Notes under the pieces: generated by a model
Databases searched by the model: none
What the model saw: only the letters and a program-made list of their open reading frames with translations
Told to the model about the DNA's origin: nothing
Translations under genes and position numbers: made by a program
Assembly: GCA_014529385.2 (NCBI GenBank)
Contig: CM043945.1
Coordinates: 96,262,612 to 96,326,611 of the forward strand
Direction of reading: 5' to 3'
DNA from: Adiantum capillus-veneris
Lineage: Eukaryota > Streptophyta > Polypodiopsida > Polypodiales > Pteridaceae
Length of the DNA: 64,000 nucleotides
In this document: positions 29,273 through 40,391 of the stretch, piece after piece
Position numbering within the stretch: the first letter of the stretch is position 1
Layout: each line of letters opens with the position of its first letter

Positions 29273-29990
29273 ATGGCTAAAGTATTGGAACAACTCTCAT
29301 TTGTTGTAGAAGCACGTGAACAATGCTCCAAGGAGAAGACAATAGCCTTTCTCAATATGAGTGCACATGTCCAATGGTTGCAGATACACTTAGAGGTGAC
29401 AAAAACCCAACTAAGAAGGGAAAAATCACAAAACAAAGATCAAGACAAGCTCCTTACTAGGTTGAGAACCATATGTATTGTCCTTACACTACAAGGTACA
29501 AATGAAGCTTACCAAGCTATGGAAAAGAAGACAAAGGACCTCAAAATAGAACTCAAACTTGAGCAAATGCAAAGAAGAGAATTGTCTTTGATTTTTATAC
29601 AAAAAGAGGATGTCTATCTCAAGGAGATAGCTAAGTTAAAAGTGGATTTGCTAAAAAAAGAAGAGAACAAAGGTAAAATTTCAGTCATCGATGAAGACAT
29701 AGTCAAGCAAGCATGCAGGATACGGAAGCTCTACAATTCTTATAGTGTATATTAGAGATAGGGGGAACATCTTCTCTACCAGAAATAGCCCCATTGGAGA
29801 TAGAAATGGACTCCTTGCCATCAACAAGCTTGTCCGTTGAAGTTGAAAAATCTCTAGAGGTAAATATAGCACAAGAAATTTGGAAGGAAGCCATGTTATG
29901 TGAAGAGCAAATTTTGCATTCAACAAATGTGGCCCAAGTGTCTCCAAAGCAAATTGATGACACATGGCATCAATAAAGCCTTCCCTATCC
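29273..29990 (+). other. coiled-coil ORF, unrecognised, split by a stop
   Basis: An open frame of 160 codons (MAKVLEQLSFVVEAREQCSK, later KKTKDLKIELKLEQMQRREL) is rich in Lys, Glu and Leu. A second in-frame-like piece (29794-29976) follows a stop. About 650 bp downstream is CTAGGAGGGGGGGA (about 30633), similar to the purine tract after the giant element's pol at 46728. It may be a distal ORF of a related element. Confidence 0.35.
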
Positions 29991-30649
29991 CTTGATCAAA
30001 TATGAGCTACTCAAGATAAAGGAAAGGCTACTCACAAATCAAGCATTTGACTGCTAAGCCACACCCCTCATGGTTTCTTTTTTGCCTCAACTGCCACTCA
30101 AGCTATTTAGTTTTCTAAAGAAGGATCCAACGCTCTATCCATGGGTCCAAAGTTGGGGCAACCATAAACTCTTACTCAAAAGCCACTAGGCTCGACCACC
30201 CATGGCTGGCATTACCCTCAAGCAAGCAAACAAAAGATTACATGAGCCGAGCAGGCAAATGCGCCATGCATGTCTTTCCTCAAAGGCAACTAGGGATTAC
30301 GCTATGATTTATTTGAGTAAACCACTTCTATGGGTATTATGTCAGGTTAATGTTTTTGCCATCCTATTACATGCAAACTTTTGAGGAAGCATTTTACATG
30401 GGGTTCTTCACTCACATATCAAAAATCTTCAGCCATGCAACCTTTGGGCACACTTCATTGGCTACTCATCAATTGAGTTGAAGAATAAAATTGATGAGCG
30501 CTTCCTCATGTAAAGGGAAAAGAAACTGCAAATCAAGTACCAGAAGCCTTGGAAGCCTTGTAGAAGTTTCACAAAGCACGAAAGTTTGACTACTACTTCG
30601 CCATCAGGTAGTTGTGTCCCAAACAACCCAAGCTAGGAGGGGGGGATTT

Positions 30650-32400
30650 TAGCACACAAGATAAAAATTCCATTATTTTTATCATACTGAGACCAATTAT
30701 TGTAACTCTACCCTCATTTATGCAAAACCCATCGAGTCCAAACATTGTCATTCATTCGGAGATGTAAAGTCAATAGTTGGGCCACGAGCTTTCAGATTGT
30801 AATTATTAGCCCCATTATACCCCAAGTTTGAGTCAAAATCATCATTTCTAAACCTTGGCTAAGGTATACAAGATAACTTTTGTAAAACCGACCTAAGTTT
30901 TGGATAATCAAAAGTGAGTGTAGGACTAATGTTGCTATTTGTGTCTACCCTCTTGCTTATTCCTTACGTATCTCTCTTGTATGATTTGGCATTGCAATTC
31001 CAAGCATAGCTACGTGTTTGTAGGTGAAAGCTCTTCCATTTGATGTAAATTACTTGTGGCATTGTGTAACTTCAAGTATGGCTATTTACATTGTATTTTT
31101 GCTTATATTGCATGTTTAGCACATCTAAATCAAGTTTCAAGTATAGAAGTAGATAAAGCACACTTTGATGATGTTATAGAGTGCATCAACTGCCCAAATC
31201 AATCTGCTAAAAATAGGTGCATTTTGCCAAGGTGTCATAATAGAGATTTTTCATCATGGGGATGTTTGTTAGGATGTGGCCTATTGTTGTGGAAAGTTTG
31301 AGTACATTCTGGATCTTGTGGCTATCAAAAACCACTTGAGGCTTGCGGTAAAGTATACTAGATTTTGGTGGTGTTATTGCTACAAAAATGTTAACAAGTC
31401 AATGAAGAGAGAAGACACGTGATTCTTGAAAAAAAAGAGTTTTCAAAGCCCATCTTTCTCTATAAGCAAAAAAAATTATTTTCAAGTAGTTCTACCACAA
31501 AATGTGGCCACAAAATATGGGAGGTGAATTACTTTTAAAAGCTATCCAATCTTAATTTCCACACCCAAGAGGACATTACAAACACCAAAAGACAACACTG
31601 TCTTGATCACCTTTGATACTTTTATTAAAAGAACATATATCAAAAAAAAAAAGTTTGAGCTAAAAACCAAAGGTACATTCGATAATTTTACTTATGAAGC
31701 ATCCATGTGCCCCACATATCACCCGAGGAAGAGATGTTTTGACTTAAAAATGGTCTACTCCCCTTCTTCAATATTTATATCTACAAAACATAATTTGTTG
31801 AATATTTCTATGCATGATAATATGAGAGAAAGATAAAATTTAATCATCTTGACTATACTATTGTATTTTAGATGTCTGGAAACCTTAAAAGTAAATATCC
31901 ATACATCTCATCATGAGCTTAGAGATAGAGTTTCAATATCAAAATAAAGTGGAAAGATCCAAAAAGGGTTTGTATCGGTCTAAATTTTTCCAGTTGTTAG
32001 AATTTGACAATTTTTGACCACAACATTGCATATGGAACACCCAAAAACCTTAGAAATGATTGTCCAAATGTCTCATTTTAACACACAAAGATGGGGTTTT
32101 GTACCAAAAATATCCCGAAACTGCCCGAAAGGGTACCATGTTGTCTTTAGAGAGATGGCTTCCATGTCATTATGCAATGGAATCTCTTCAATGTCCGCAT
32201 GTACATTAGGTAGTACGAGTAGTCTTTACTCTCCCCAAAGCAAGCTAAATGATTGGGTTTCATGTCATGAACGTGCAACATCTCTTCAATGGCAGTATGA
32301 TCATAAATTAAAATTGTGTTCTATACACCATCTTCCTTTTGTAAACATGCCAAGAAGTCATGTAATTTAACCAATCTTCTCATTGGTCAGATGTATAGCT
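30650..32400. other. no recognisable gene
   Basis: AT-rich DNA with only short open frames on both strands. No domain, repeat family or RNA gene stood out. Confidence 0.6.
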
Positions 32401-32444
32401 CGCTCGAGCAAAAAAAAATCTCTTTGGAGTGACGTCCTTCTCCG

Positions 32445-33390
32445 TCTGATAGCTCGTACACGTTCTTTTTGGAGCCATACCTTTTATTAATTTTTTAAAG
32501 GATTTTCAACCATTAGGTAAACTATCAAAATATTATACAAATTACCTTGATAATTTCCATGAATAATTTTTCTTCGTTTAGATAATCGATTTTTTTAAAA
32601 ATTTAAGCCTTTTTTATTAGATTATAGTTTTGTATAAAATAAAAATTTGCTATCGTATTTTTTCATGACTTTCTAATATCCTATTATAGCTCTTAAAATT
32701 ATTACATAATTTTCTAAATTAAGTTACCAATTTTTCTTTTAATTTAGGGAAAATTACCAAAATACTTCTCTAATTTGTGGGAATTTCCAAAATGCCCTTC
32801 AAATTTTCCAAAATTCCCAAAATACCCCTAATTGTGAGATTAAATTTTGAAGAATCCAACCAAAATAGATATAATGATATTTTGGAAATTTTTGAAATTT
32901 GAGGGGTATTTTGGGAAATTCCACAAAGTGGAGGGGTATTTTGGTAATTTTCCATTTAATTTATTATAAAAAACGAAGGATTTTAGACATAATAATTATC
33001 CAAACTTTTTTGTACCTCTTGAATTGACCTCCCCCTCCTTCTGGTAGCTCATACGCATTCTTTTTGGAGCCATACCGTTTATTAGTTTTTAAATGGATTC
33101 TCGATCATTAGATAAAGTATAGAAAAATTATACGCATTACCTTGAAAATTTCCATGACTAATTTTTCTTAGCTCATACAATCATTTAAAAAAAATCTAAG
33201 CCTTTTCATTGCATTATAGTTTTGTACATAGTACATTTTTAATGAAATTTTTAATATGGCTTTTTAATATTCTATTATAACTCTAAAAATTATCACATAC
33301 TTTTCTAAATTAATTTACCAATTTTTCTTTTTAATTTATTATAAAAAATGGAGAATCTAGACATAGTAATGATTCAAACTAAATATTTGA
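32445..33390. repeat. direct segmental duplication of AT-rich sequence
   Basis: Copy A (about 32445-33000, interrupted by the MITE) and copy B (about 33040-33390) share TTCTTTTTGGAGCCATACC.TTTATTA, GAAAATTTCCATGA.TAATTTTTCTT, TTATAGTTTTGTA and TTACCAATTTTTCTTTTAATTTATTATAAA-type blocks in the same order. They are diverged tandem copies. Confidence 0.8.
32747..32954. mobile_element. 208-bp MITE, Mutator-like
   Basis: The ends are inverted repeats: GGAAAATTACCAAAATAC on the left, and the same on the complementary strand at the right. Long arms (about 70-80 bp) could fold into a hairpin. It is flanked by the identical 9-bp direct repeat TTTAATTTA (32738-32746 and 32955-32963). The neighbouring duplicate at 33330-33338 has a single TTTAATTTA and no insert, an empty site. 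A 9-bp TSD fits the Mutator superfamily. Confidence 0.88.
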
Positions 33391-33951
33391 TGAAGATATT
33401 TTTATTCTAGCTTTTTAACAATGTGTTTTTACTTTGACAATCATTACATAATTTCCTAAGTTAATTTGAAAATTTTATTCTTTGCTACTAAATCAGTCCC
33501 TAGCATGGCCTGAAATCATTTCCCAGGTTTTGCTAACTTGGGTTGCATACCCTGCTTTAACTAGAAATATCTACTCCGCGTGATAAAATCTATACTTCTA
33601 CTTAACATAATATGGCGGAGGGGAGTCCCCTTTACATGCGGCGCAAGCTGCGAGCTAAAGGCTAGATTCCAAAAGAGGGAGAGAGAAAGAGAGAGAGACC
33701 ACTGAAGGTGGCCGATCGTACTAGTATGTATAATGAAGCTTAAATTTTTGGAGCTCAATGAACCCCTCCACATGTCGGCCTCCCCTTTCTTCTCCAAGGA
33801 AGACTGCTCAACACTACTCACATTTAAGCCGTCGACATCTCCAATTAGCATGGGAATAGAATCCACTGTAGATCTATTGTACGTGTGTTTCTGGGGCATG
33901 CGCGTTGTAGGAGTTACACGGGAAGAGACCACCTTGTGTGTGTCGGTGTGT

Positions 33952-34244
<293 letters not shown>

Positions 34245-34535
34245 ACGTTGCATTGCAATTGCCAGCAACATTAAAGCCTCCCTTATGTGAGCTCATGTGC
34301 GTGAGAGAGAACCATCATCAACTCATTAATGCTTATTGAGTTCATGTGCCTCAGGGAGAGAATTGTCTAGCATAGAACTTCCAGCTACTGCAGCTTGTCT
34401 GTGTGTGTTAGAGTGAGAGAGAGAGAGAGGGAGGGAGAGAGAGACAAACAACACCACTTGGAGCTGAGAGGTTGGGTGCCTGCTACGTAGGGAAAGAGAG
34501 AGAGGGGGGAGAAAGTCCTTATCCTTTTCGAGCAT

Positions 34536-35477
34536 TGTTGAGCCAGCAGAGGATCACACCCGTATTTTTGCTCACACCCATCATTTTGTAACCATTGATT
34601 GTAATAAATGTCTTTCCGACATTTAATTTTGACTTGAGCCATTCATTAAGTAACGGGACTCAATTGAGTTTCCAGCTTGTAATCCCGACGTAATTTCACC
34701 TGCTGATGTAAATAATTAGAGATGTTTTCACCTCCAAGGCTGAGGTATATAAGCCAAAGTTTTGCAACCTAAAAAGAGGATTCAATTATTAATCAAAGTG
34801 AGTTTTTGAGCGCCGTGACTGTGTCTGAGAGGGAGAGAGAGAGAGAGAGAGTCTTATCTCCTTGCTACGCGAGCTACGGGGCCGCCATTGGAGAAGCGAC
34901 ACCACCATTGTGTTAGCAACGGTGAGAGCTACGCACAGATACCAAGAGTGCGCGCTATCGGCTTCTACGTGTGGTAAGTTCCTACGAGCTTCGGTGTGAG
35001 TTTTCTTCCAACTCGTGTGTCGGAATAGAGCGTGCAGCATATCTATAGAACCACGACGAGTAGAGCTACGCATTAGTACCATCGGGGTCAAGTTTCGGTC
35101 ACCTGTATTTTTCGGCCTGTCTTCATACGCGTTTACCGCACGGAGTGGTTATAGGTTGATTTTGCAGTTCAAGTCTTTAGGGTGTTGTTCTTACCTAGTG
35201 TATAGACTTCCCCTTGAGTTTGAGATCGATTCGATGATTCTAGATCCTGTTTCGTATAGCATTCGTTCGTAGCATGGATTTCAGTCACTTGCGTATTTTA
35301 GAACTTAGATTTGATTTCCTTAGTAGTGATTGTCATTAGAAGGTCGAGTAGGTGATTTGACACCCACCTAGTTGTTTCCATGCGCCTGCGGGTCAAGCTC
35401 CGTCCTCGTCTGACAAATTCTGTTGTTGGTTGAGTTCTCGCTATTTAGCTTCCGCTAGCGGCGTAACCGCCTTAACA
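34536..35477 (+). repeat. 5' LTR of the giant element
   Basis: 942 bp, TGTTGAGCCAGCAGAGG ... CCGCCTTAACA. The borders are confirmed by the solo LTR at 55929-56868 (940 bp, opposite strand) with its 5-bp target duplication. Candidate left target bases are AGCAT (34531-34535). Confidence 0.93.
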
Positions 35478-35479
35478 TT

Positions 35480-35554
35480 TGGCGCCGTTGCCGGGGATCG
35501 AACCCGGGTCACCAGCGTGACAGGCGGGTATACTCACCACTATACTACAACGAC
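35480..35554 (-). tRNA. tRNA-Asp(GUC) copy with encoded 3' CCA, captured at the primer site (tRNA-like, probably not a working gene)
   Basis: The minus strand gives a 75-nt cloverleaf. Acceptor GTCGTTG pairs with CAACGGC, then G and CCA. The D-arm is GTAT/GTAT with G-U pairs, the anticodon loop is CTGTCAC (anticodon GTC), and the T-arm is CCGGG-TTCGATC-CCCGG. One mismatch (C29-U41) weakens the anticodon stem. Plant nuclear tRNA genes do not encode CCA, so this is a copy of a mature tRNA. Its 3' 18 nt are exactly the element's primer site, and it starts two bases after the LTR end. Pol III boxes A and B are intact in sequence. Confidence 0.93.
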
Positions 35555-35670
35555 ACCCACCTAGTTGTTTCCATGCGCCTGCGGGTCAAGCTCCGTCCTC
35601 GTCTGACAAATTCTGTTGTTGGTTGAGTTCTCGCTATTTAGCTTCCGCTAGCGGCGTAACCGCCTTAACA
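35555..35670 (+). repeat. second copy of the last 116 bp of the LTR
   Basis: Identical by eye, base for base, to 35362-35477. The junction with the tRNA copy shares the trinucleotide GAC (35552-35554 and 35359-35361), a microhomology consistent with template switching. Confidence 0.93.
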
Positions 35671-35672
35671 TT

Positions 35673-35690
35673 TGGCGCCGTTGCCGGGGA
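35673..35690 (+). other. functional primer-binding site for tRNA-Asp
   Basis: TGGCGCCGTTGCCGGGGA follows the LTR end after TT. It is complementary to the last 18 nt of tRNA-Asp and stops exactly before position A58 of the tRNA. That is where the usual m1A58 modification halts reverse transcriptase. Confidence 0.92.
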
Positions 35691-37312
35691 CGAGAGCCCT
35701 AAGTAGGTGACCTTAGACTAATCCTACGAGGTGAGTCGTATAAACTACTTTGTATACTTTAGTTAGAAAAGATCTAGGAGTGGTGGACTCCGAAGGTCTC
35801 GAGAGATACTAGGAAGTGGGGTATTCCTGGGTCTTCCGTGTTGACAGTATTTTTAGTTTAGCTTAGATTAGATTGTTTTTGATGGTGTTTAAGTGGTTGT
35901 TGACATAAAAAGCATTTGCTACTCCTTGTGGGGTAGTAAATCTCTTTATATTTTCAATTGCAAAAAATCCATTTTATGATTAGAAGTAGCTTAGGTAGGG
36001 CCTGATTTGATCCTGATCTAGAGCTATCAATTGGTGTTCTATTTGCTTGATGTGTTTGATTGCATGTTAGATCACTGAAAAAGTCTCTTTGGTAGTGAAA
36101 TATGCAATAAGCAAAGTTCAGAAAAATTTTCTGTGTAACTGATTGTGGCTGAGCACTTAAAAGAGCTATTGGAAGAGTTCTGTGCTGAAAAACTGGAAAT
36201 CTGCAACTTTAGACATCATACGCGTATGATGTCTTAGGACCTAAACAGAGACTAAAATTGAAAATTTGACATTGCCAGAGTGTTGAGAAGGGGGGTTTTA
36301 CCCTAAGATCAACTTAAAACAAGAGCATTAACACTCAAAGAAACCCGAAAAGACAAGTCGGAGTCCAAGAAACGCAAAGAATAGGAAATTTTGGATTCAA
36401 ATCTTGTTTTTACATTCAAACCTGACAAAAACACTTGAAACTCAATTATAAACATTGGAGAAGGCTTAAAACCAAAAATAGTCAAAATCTGGGACAAAAG
36501 ACATCATACGCGTATAATGTCTTTTGGCACATCCACTGCTTATTTTTAAAATCTGACCTGACAAGATTGTTACAATCACTGTTGAAAGCATAAATATCAA
36601 GTTTGGACCCAAATTGATGAAAAAGACATCATACGCGTATGATGTCTTTGACCTAATTTTGGACATATTTTGATACTTTGCTAACACAGATCCATTGTAA
36701 TAGCTGTCTAGAGGTTATATTTCAAGTTTCATCCCATTTGGATCACAATTGACCAAAAGAACAAGTCAAAAGCAGAAAATTGCCAAGAAAAGCCTAAATT
36801 AGCCATAACTTGCTCAAACAGAGTTCAAACTGAATTTTGTGAGTGAACAGAGCATAAAGGGGTCACTGAGAGTGAGCATAACCAAAATAGTCAAAATCTG
36901 TGAAAAAAGACATCATACGCGTATAATGTCTTTTTCAGCATAACAGTAACAAAATTCTCACTTGATGAAACAGAAGTTGCCCAACTGACAAGATTAAACA
37001 ATTGACCAAGTATCAGTCAGTTTGGATCAATTCTGACCACAAAAACTTGGGGAAAACAAATTGCCGAGACGGAAAAGTTACAGTCCTTTAGGGGAATTGA
37101 TGAATTTGAGATCAGGCAGGAATCTTCGGAATAATCAACCAAAACAAGGGGAACCAGCAAGTGTCATATCAACCGAGGGAAGTGTAAACCAAAGTTGGGT
37201 GTAACCATTAGAGCCGATCTTTGAAGGAAGTGTTTCTGATACTTCTTCGGAGAGATCTTACGAGATTTTCACCGAAAACTTGGAACACTTGAAGCTGAAC
37301 AACAGAGAAAAT
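35691..37312 (+). promoter_or_regulatory. non-coding leader with predicted splice donor
   Basis: About 1.6 kb without a long ORF. A strong donor-like GAG|GTGAGTCG lies at 35730/35731, 40 bp after the primer site. Together with the acceptor-like TTACAG at 49515-49520 it could make a spliced mRNA for the distal ORF. The leader also carries four copies of the palindrome. Confidence 0.5.
36211..36931. repeat. palindrome array, leader cluster (4 copies)
   Basis: 24-bp palindromes with half-site AGACATCATACG and centre ATACGCGTAT lie at 36211-36234, 36499-36522, 36624-36647 and 36908-36931. Copies 2 and 4 have one change (GTATAATG). Most are flanked by A-runs and T-runs that extend the dyad. Centre-to-centre spacing is 288, 125 and 284 bp. 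The sequence between them is not obviously repeated. Confidence 0.95.
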
Positions 37313-39925
37313 ATGGCAGCAGGATCATCAAACCCTTCCGCCACCATGAAGCTATTGTTCATAAAATACCAGTACGACAATGAGCAAGGTGCCAAGATCT
37401 ACAAAGATGGAATGGACCGCTATTGTGTAAAGATAGAAGATAGACCTAGTGAGTTCAAGGACTTAGTGCCTGTGAGCTATAGCGGAGATAGATATCTAGA
37501 TGACGAGGGTACCATGTACTTGGTAGTCCTAAACCCTAACATTGTGGACAAGTGGGGATTGATGGGCACCAAAGCCAAAATAGATGAAGAACTCGAGGAG
37601 AAAGCACCAATAATGAACTTCCCTAATGCGAGGTTAAGAAGAGAGAATGAAACTACAAGGATCAACACTGATAACATCTATGTGGGGCTGTACAAATATA
37701 ATAATGGGGAGCAAGATCTCTATTATAGATGTGAAGAACCCTACACCAGAGAGTTGACAGACCAAAAAAGACTGTATGTCTTTACCTACACAGAGGGATC
37801 GGAAGTGAAAATTGCCGCTTACGATAAGTATGGCAGGCAATACTCAACAATGGGCAAGAAAGAATTAGAAGGATATACATACTTTGGGGGACCACTACAT
37901 CAGTATTATGTTACTTCTAGCTCACATAGACCAGCACCAACAAATGGAGTGCAAAACTCAATGACAACAGGAGGACAAAGAACTCAGGTTGCTGACTCTT
38001 TCAGTCAACCTTGGGACTCGAAGCTCGGACCAATGGGATCATTACATTCCAGAGAGTCAATGGAGACGAATCGAGGTAGTGCTGTTCCAATCCCCACCTA
38101 TACCACTCCAGGTCCAAGGTTTGAAGCGGAACCATCACATTTACCTCCCAGTAGTAGATTGAGGGCAGAGGAACCGACAAGGGTAACCCATGAAGTCCAT
38201 GGTGCTAGAGAAAGCTTTAGCCTAGACACAGGAGCAATGAGATTGGTAAAAGATCATAGACGTATGAGACCATCTCAAGTAGCCAAGTGTATGCCCAAGA
38301 AGTATGGTGGTTCAGGAGATCCGTATGCACATGTGTCACTCTTTAAGCAAGTCTTAAGAGCTGAGCAGATAACAGATTTCCATACACAATACGAGGGATT
38401 TGGTCTTACTCTAGAAGGTACTGCATTGACATGGTTTCAACCAATGAACATTGGGGGATTCCATGACATTGACCATTTGCTAAGAGAGTTTGCTGAGGAA
38501 TTCTCAAAACGAGGGATTAAGCACAATACGGTCTCACAAATATATGCTTTTAAACAGAGAGAACACGAAAAAGTGAAGGAAGCTTCACTTCGCTTCAAAC
38601 AATACATTGAGAGATGTCCAATACGTGAACGACCACAAGATGACAGACTATCTGTTCTCTTTATTGAGGGGCTGAGGAACGACACTCTCAAGAAGGACTT
38701 GCACTTGAAAGCTTGTACAAGTTTCGAGCAAGTAACGAGAGAGGCATTGTACTTAGTGGATAACTGTACGGTTTATGGAGAGGTGTCAGCGGATACAGAT
38801 TTTGCATCCAGTAGCTCCTCCTCCGTAGCGAGCGAGACTACCACTAAAAAGAATGTTCAAACAACAACCATGCCAAATGTAGAGCAAATGATAGAAGATG
38901 CTCTAAAAAGGATGGCACCATACCAAAAACCATTGCCAAAAACACTGAAATGGTGTGCTATTGAACAAAAATGGACAAATCATCCAACAGAGGAGTGTTA
39001 TTACAACAAAGGGTATGTAAGGGAGCGCCAGTATGCACCTCCTGCTCAATTAGCACCACCTCAAATACATCCAGTACCTCGATACCCAACGGGAAATGTA
39101 CCTGGACCTATGGGGATAGAAAGACCGCAACCGGTATTGGGACAACAACCACCTTTACCAGGAGCAAGACCAGTGGGCATTAGATATGCACCAACCTTAG
39201 AGAATCAGGAAGAACAAGCCTTAGTGCCTGTTCAAGCCTATTATGAAGAATCGGGTGCACACATGTCTCCGACAGTTTATTACCCACCAGAAGAACCAAA
39301 ACAACCAGAACCATGGGGCATGATGGGGAATGTTGGAACACCAACAGTTACAAGTGCTTCTGATGAAGAGAGATACAATTTGGACGCAAGAACATTGATG
39401 TTCATAGCTCATGGAGGGTTAACAGGACAAAGACCATCCTACCCACAAAGGACGAATCAAGCAGGACCAAGACCAGCACTAGGACCCTGTTACAAGTGTG
39501 GAGGTGACCATCTGATGAATGTTTGCCCACATACGGAAATCATTAGAATTAACGCTTATTGCACTGAGTGTGGGGTTACTCACTTCATTGAGGATTGTTC
39601 AAAGAATCCAAACAAAGTGCAAAAGACGACATTGAATATGCTAGAAACTATTCCTACCAGCAGTGGGTCTGAAAATGAAACTCTGATACCAACGCAAGTT
39701 GTTACTAGAGCTCAAGCTAAGAAAACCACTAGAGAACCTGAGAATGGAAAGTTAGCGACTGAAGTGGTTAGTCAAGGACCGCGGAGTCAGAAAAACACAT
39801 GGAAAGCTAGAAAAGCACGCATGAAGTTGAGAAAAGAACGTGAAGACGCTATTCTAGCTGAGGAACTAAAGCAAACTAAAGCTAGATTAGAAAAACTTGA
39901 GAGTCAAAACGGGAACGAGAGATGA
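37313..39925 (+). CDS. Gag polyprotein of the giant element
   Basis: The first ATG is at 37313 (MAAGSSNPSATMKLL), 870 codons. A TTG 33 bases upstream is not used. Residues 1 to about 200 form an unrecognised domain (FIKYQYDNEQGAKIY, later YRCEEPYTREL). About 200-310 is Ser/Pro-rich linker. About 325-490 is the retrotransposon gag (PF03732-type) core with EGFGLTLEGTALTWFQP and YIERCPIRERPQDDRLSVLF. A Pro-rich stretch follows, then two zinc knuckles at about 725 and 750 with spacing C-x2-C-x3-H-x4-C (CYKCGGDHLMNVC, CTECGVTHFIEDC), one residue shorter than the standard CCHC box. A basic Lys/Arg-rich helix ends the protein. The frame is intact, the best-preserved gag in the window. Confidence 0.9.
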   Translation: MAAGSSNPSATMKLLFIKYQYDNEQGAKIYKDGMDRYCVKIEDRPSEFKDLVPVSYSGDRYLDDEGTMYLVVLNPNIVDKWGLMGTKAKIDEELEEKAPIMNFPNARLRRENETTRINTDNIYVGLYKYNNGEQDLYYRCEEPYTRELTDQKRLYVFTYTEGSEVKIAAYDKYGRQYSTMGKKELEGYTYFGGPLHQYYVTSSSHRPAPTNGVQNSMTTGGQRTQVADSFSQPWDSKLGPMGSLHSRESMETNRGSAVPIPTYTTPGPRFEAEPSHLPPSSRLRAEEPTRVTHEVHGARESFSLDTGAMRLVKDHRRMRPSQVAKCMPKKYGGSGDPYAHVSLFKQVLRAEQITDFHTQYEGFGLTLEGTALTWFQPMNIGGFHDIDHLLREFAEEFSKRGIKHNTVSQIYAFKQREHEKVKEASLRFKQYIERCPIRERPQDDRLSVLFIEGLRNDTLKKDLHLKACTSFEQVTREALYLVDNCTVYGEVSADTDFASSSSSSVASETTTKKNVQTTTMPNVEQMIEDALKRMAPYQKPLPKTLKWCAIEQKWTNHPTEECYYNKGYVRERQYAPPAQLAPPQIHPVPRYPTGNVPGPMGIERPQPVLGQQPPLPGARPVGIRYAPTLENQEEQALVPVQAYYEESGAHMSPTVYYPPEEPKQPEPWGMMGNVGTPTVTSASDEERYNLDARTLMFIAHGGLTGQRPSYPQRTNQAGPRPALGPCYKCGGDHLMNVCPHTEIIRINAYCTECGVTHFIEDCSKNPNKVQKTTLNMLETIPTSSGSENETLIPTQVVTRAQAKKTTREPENGKLATEVVSQGPRSQKNTWKARKARMKLRKEREDAILAEELKQTKARLEKLESQNGNER

Positions 39926-40391
39926 GCCCGGAAAGAACGAAACAAAAGAGTATCAAAGAAACAACGAGCTTAAGCTCAGGGGGATCAGTGCTAGTCGACA
40001 AGTACACGAACCATTGGACGCACTGATGAGAGCTTACGAAGCTAGGTTAAAGAACAACAACCAAACACAAGAACAGAGGTGGATGACATACCCAAACGCG
40101 GAATTGGAAAAGCAGAGACTTGAAATGTGCCAGAGAATGATCGAGACTGCACAAGCCTTATTAGAACCACCAAAAGAAACAATGAATTGTGGAAAGGAAA
40201 ACCCAATTCAGCAAGAGACTATCGTTTCACGGGTAGCTGAAAAGACTCCCAGTGCACAAAAGCCTGAAAATACACAAAAGGATGACCGCATAGTATTGAA
40301 CACAACCGATCAGGAGATAGAGAGTTTTCATCCAGTCATACAGAGGATTTACGAAAAGATGAGGATTACAATGAATTTTGGAAACAAGTGA
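39897..40391 (+). pseudogene. pol N-terminal linker of the giant element
   Basis: It overlaps the gag end by 29 bp in the +1 frame and encodes a hydrophilic linker (ELEKQRLEMCQRMIETAQAL). Coding continuity passes to the next frame at about 40355, so a 1-nt change separates it from the protease ORF. Whether the gag-pol step is programmed frameshifting or decay cannot be told from one copy. Confidence 0.5.

Noticed and set aside
35480-35554. Ordinary nuclear tRNA-Asp gene next to a retrotransposon
   Set aside because: The copy encodes the 3' CCA, begins exactly at the primer-site position, and is followed by a repeated LTR end. A normal plant tRNA gene lacks CCA and would not be framed this way.
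37280-37312. Gag start at 37280
   Set aside because: That codon is TTG; the first ATG in frame is at 37313.
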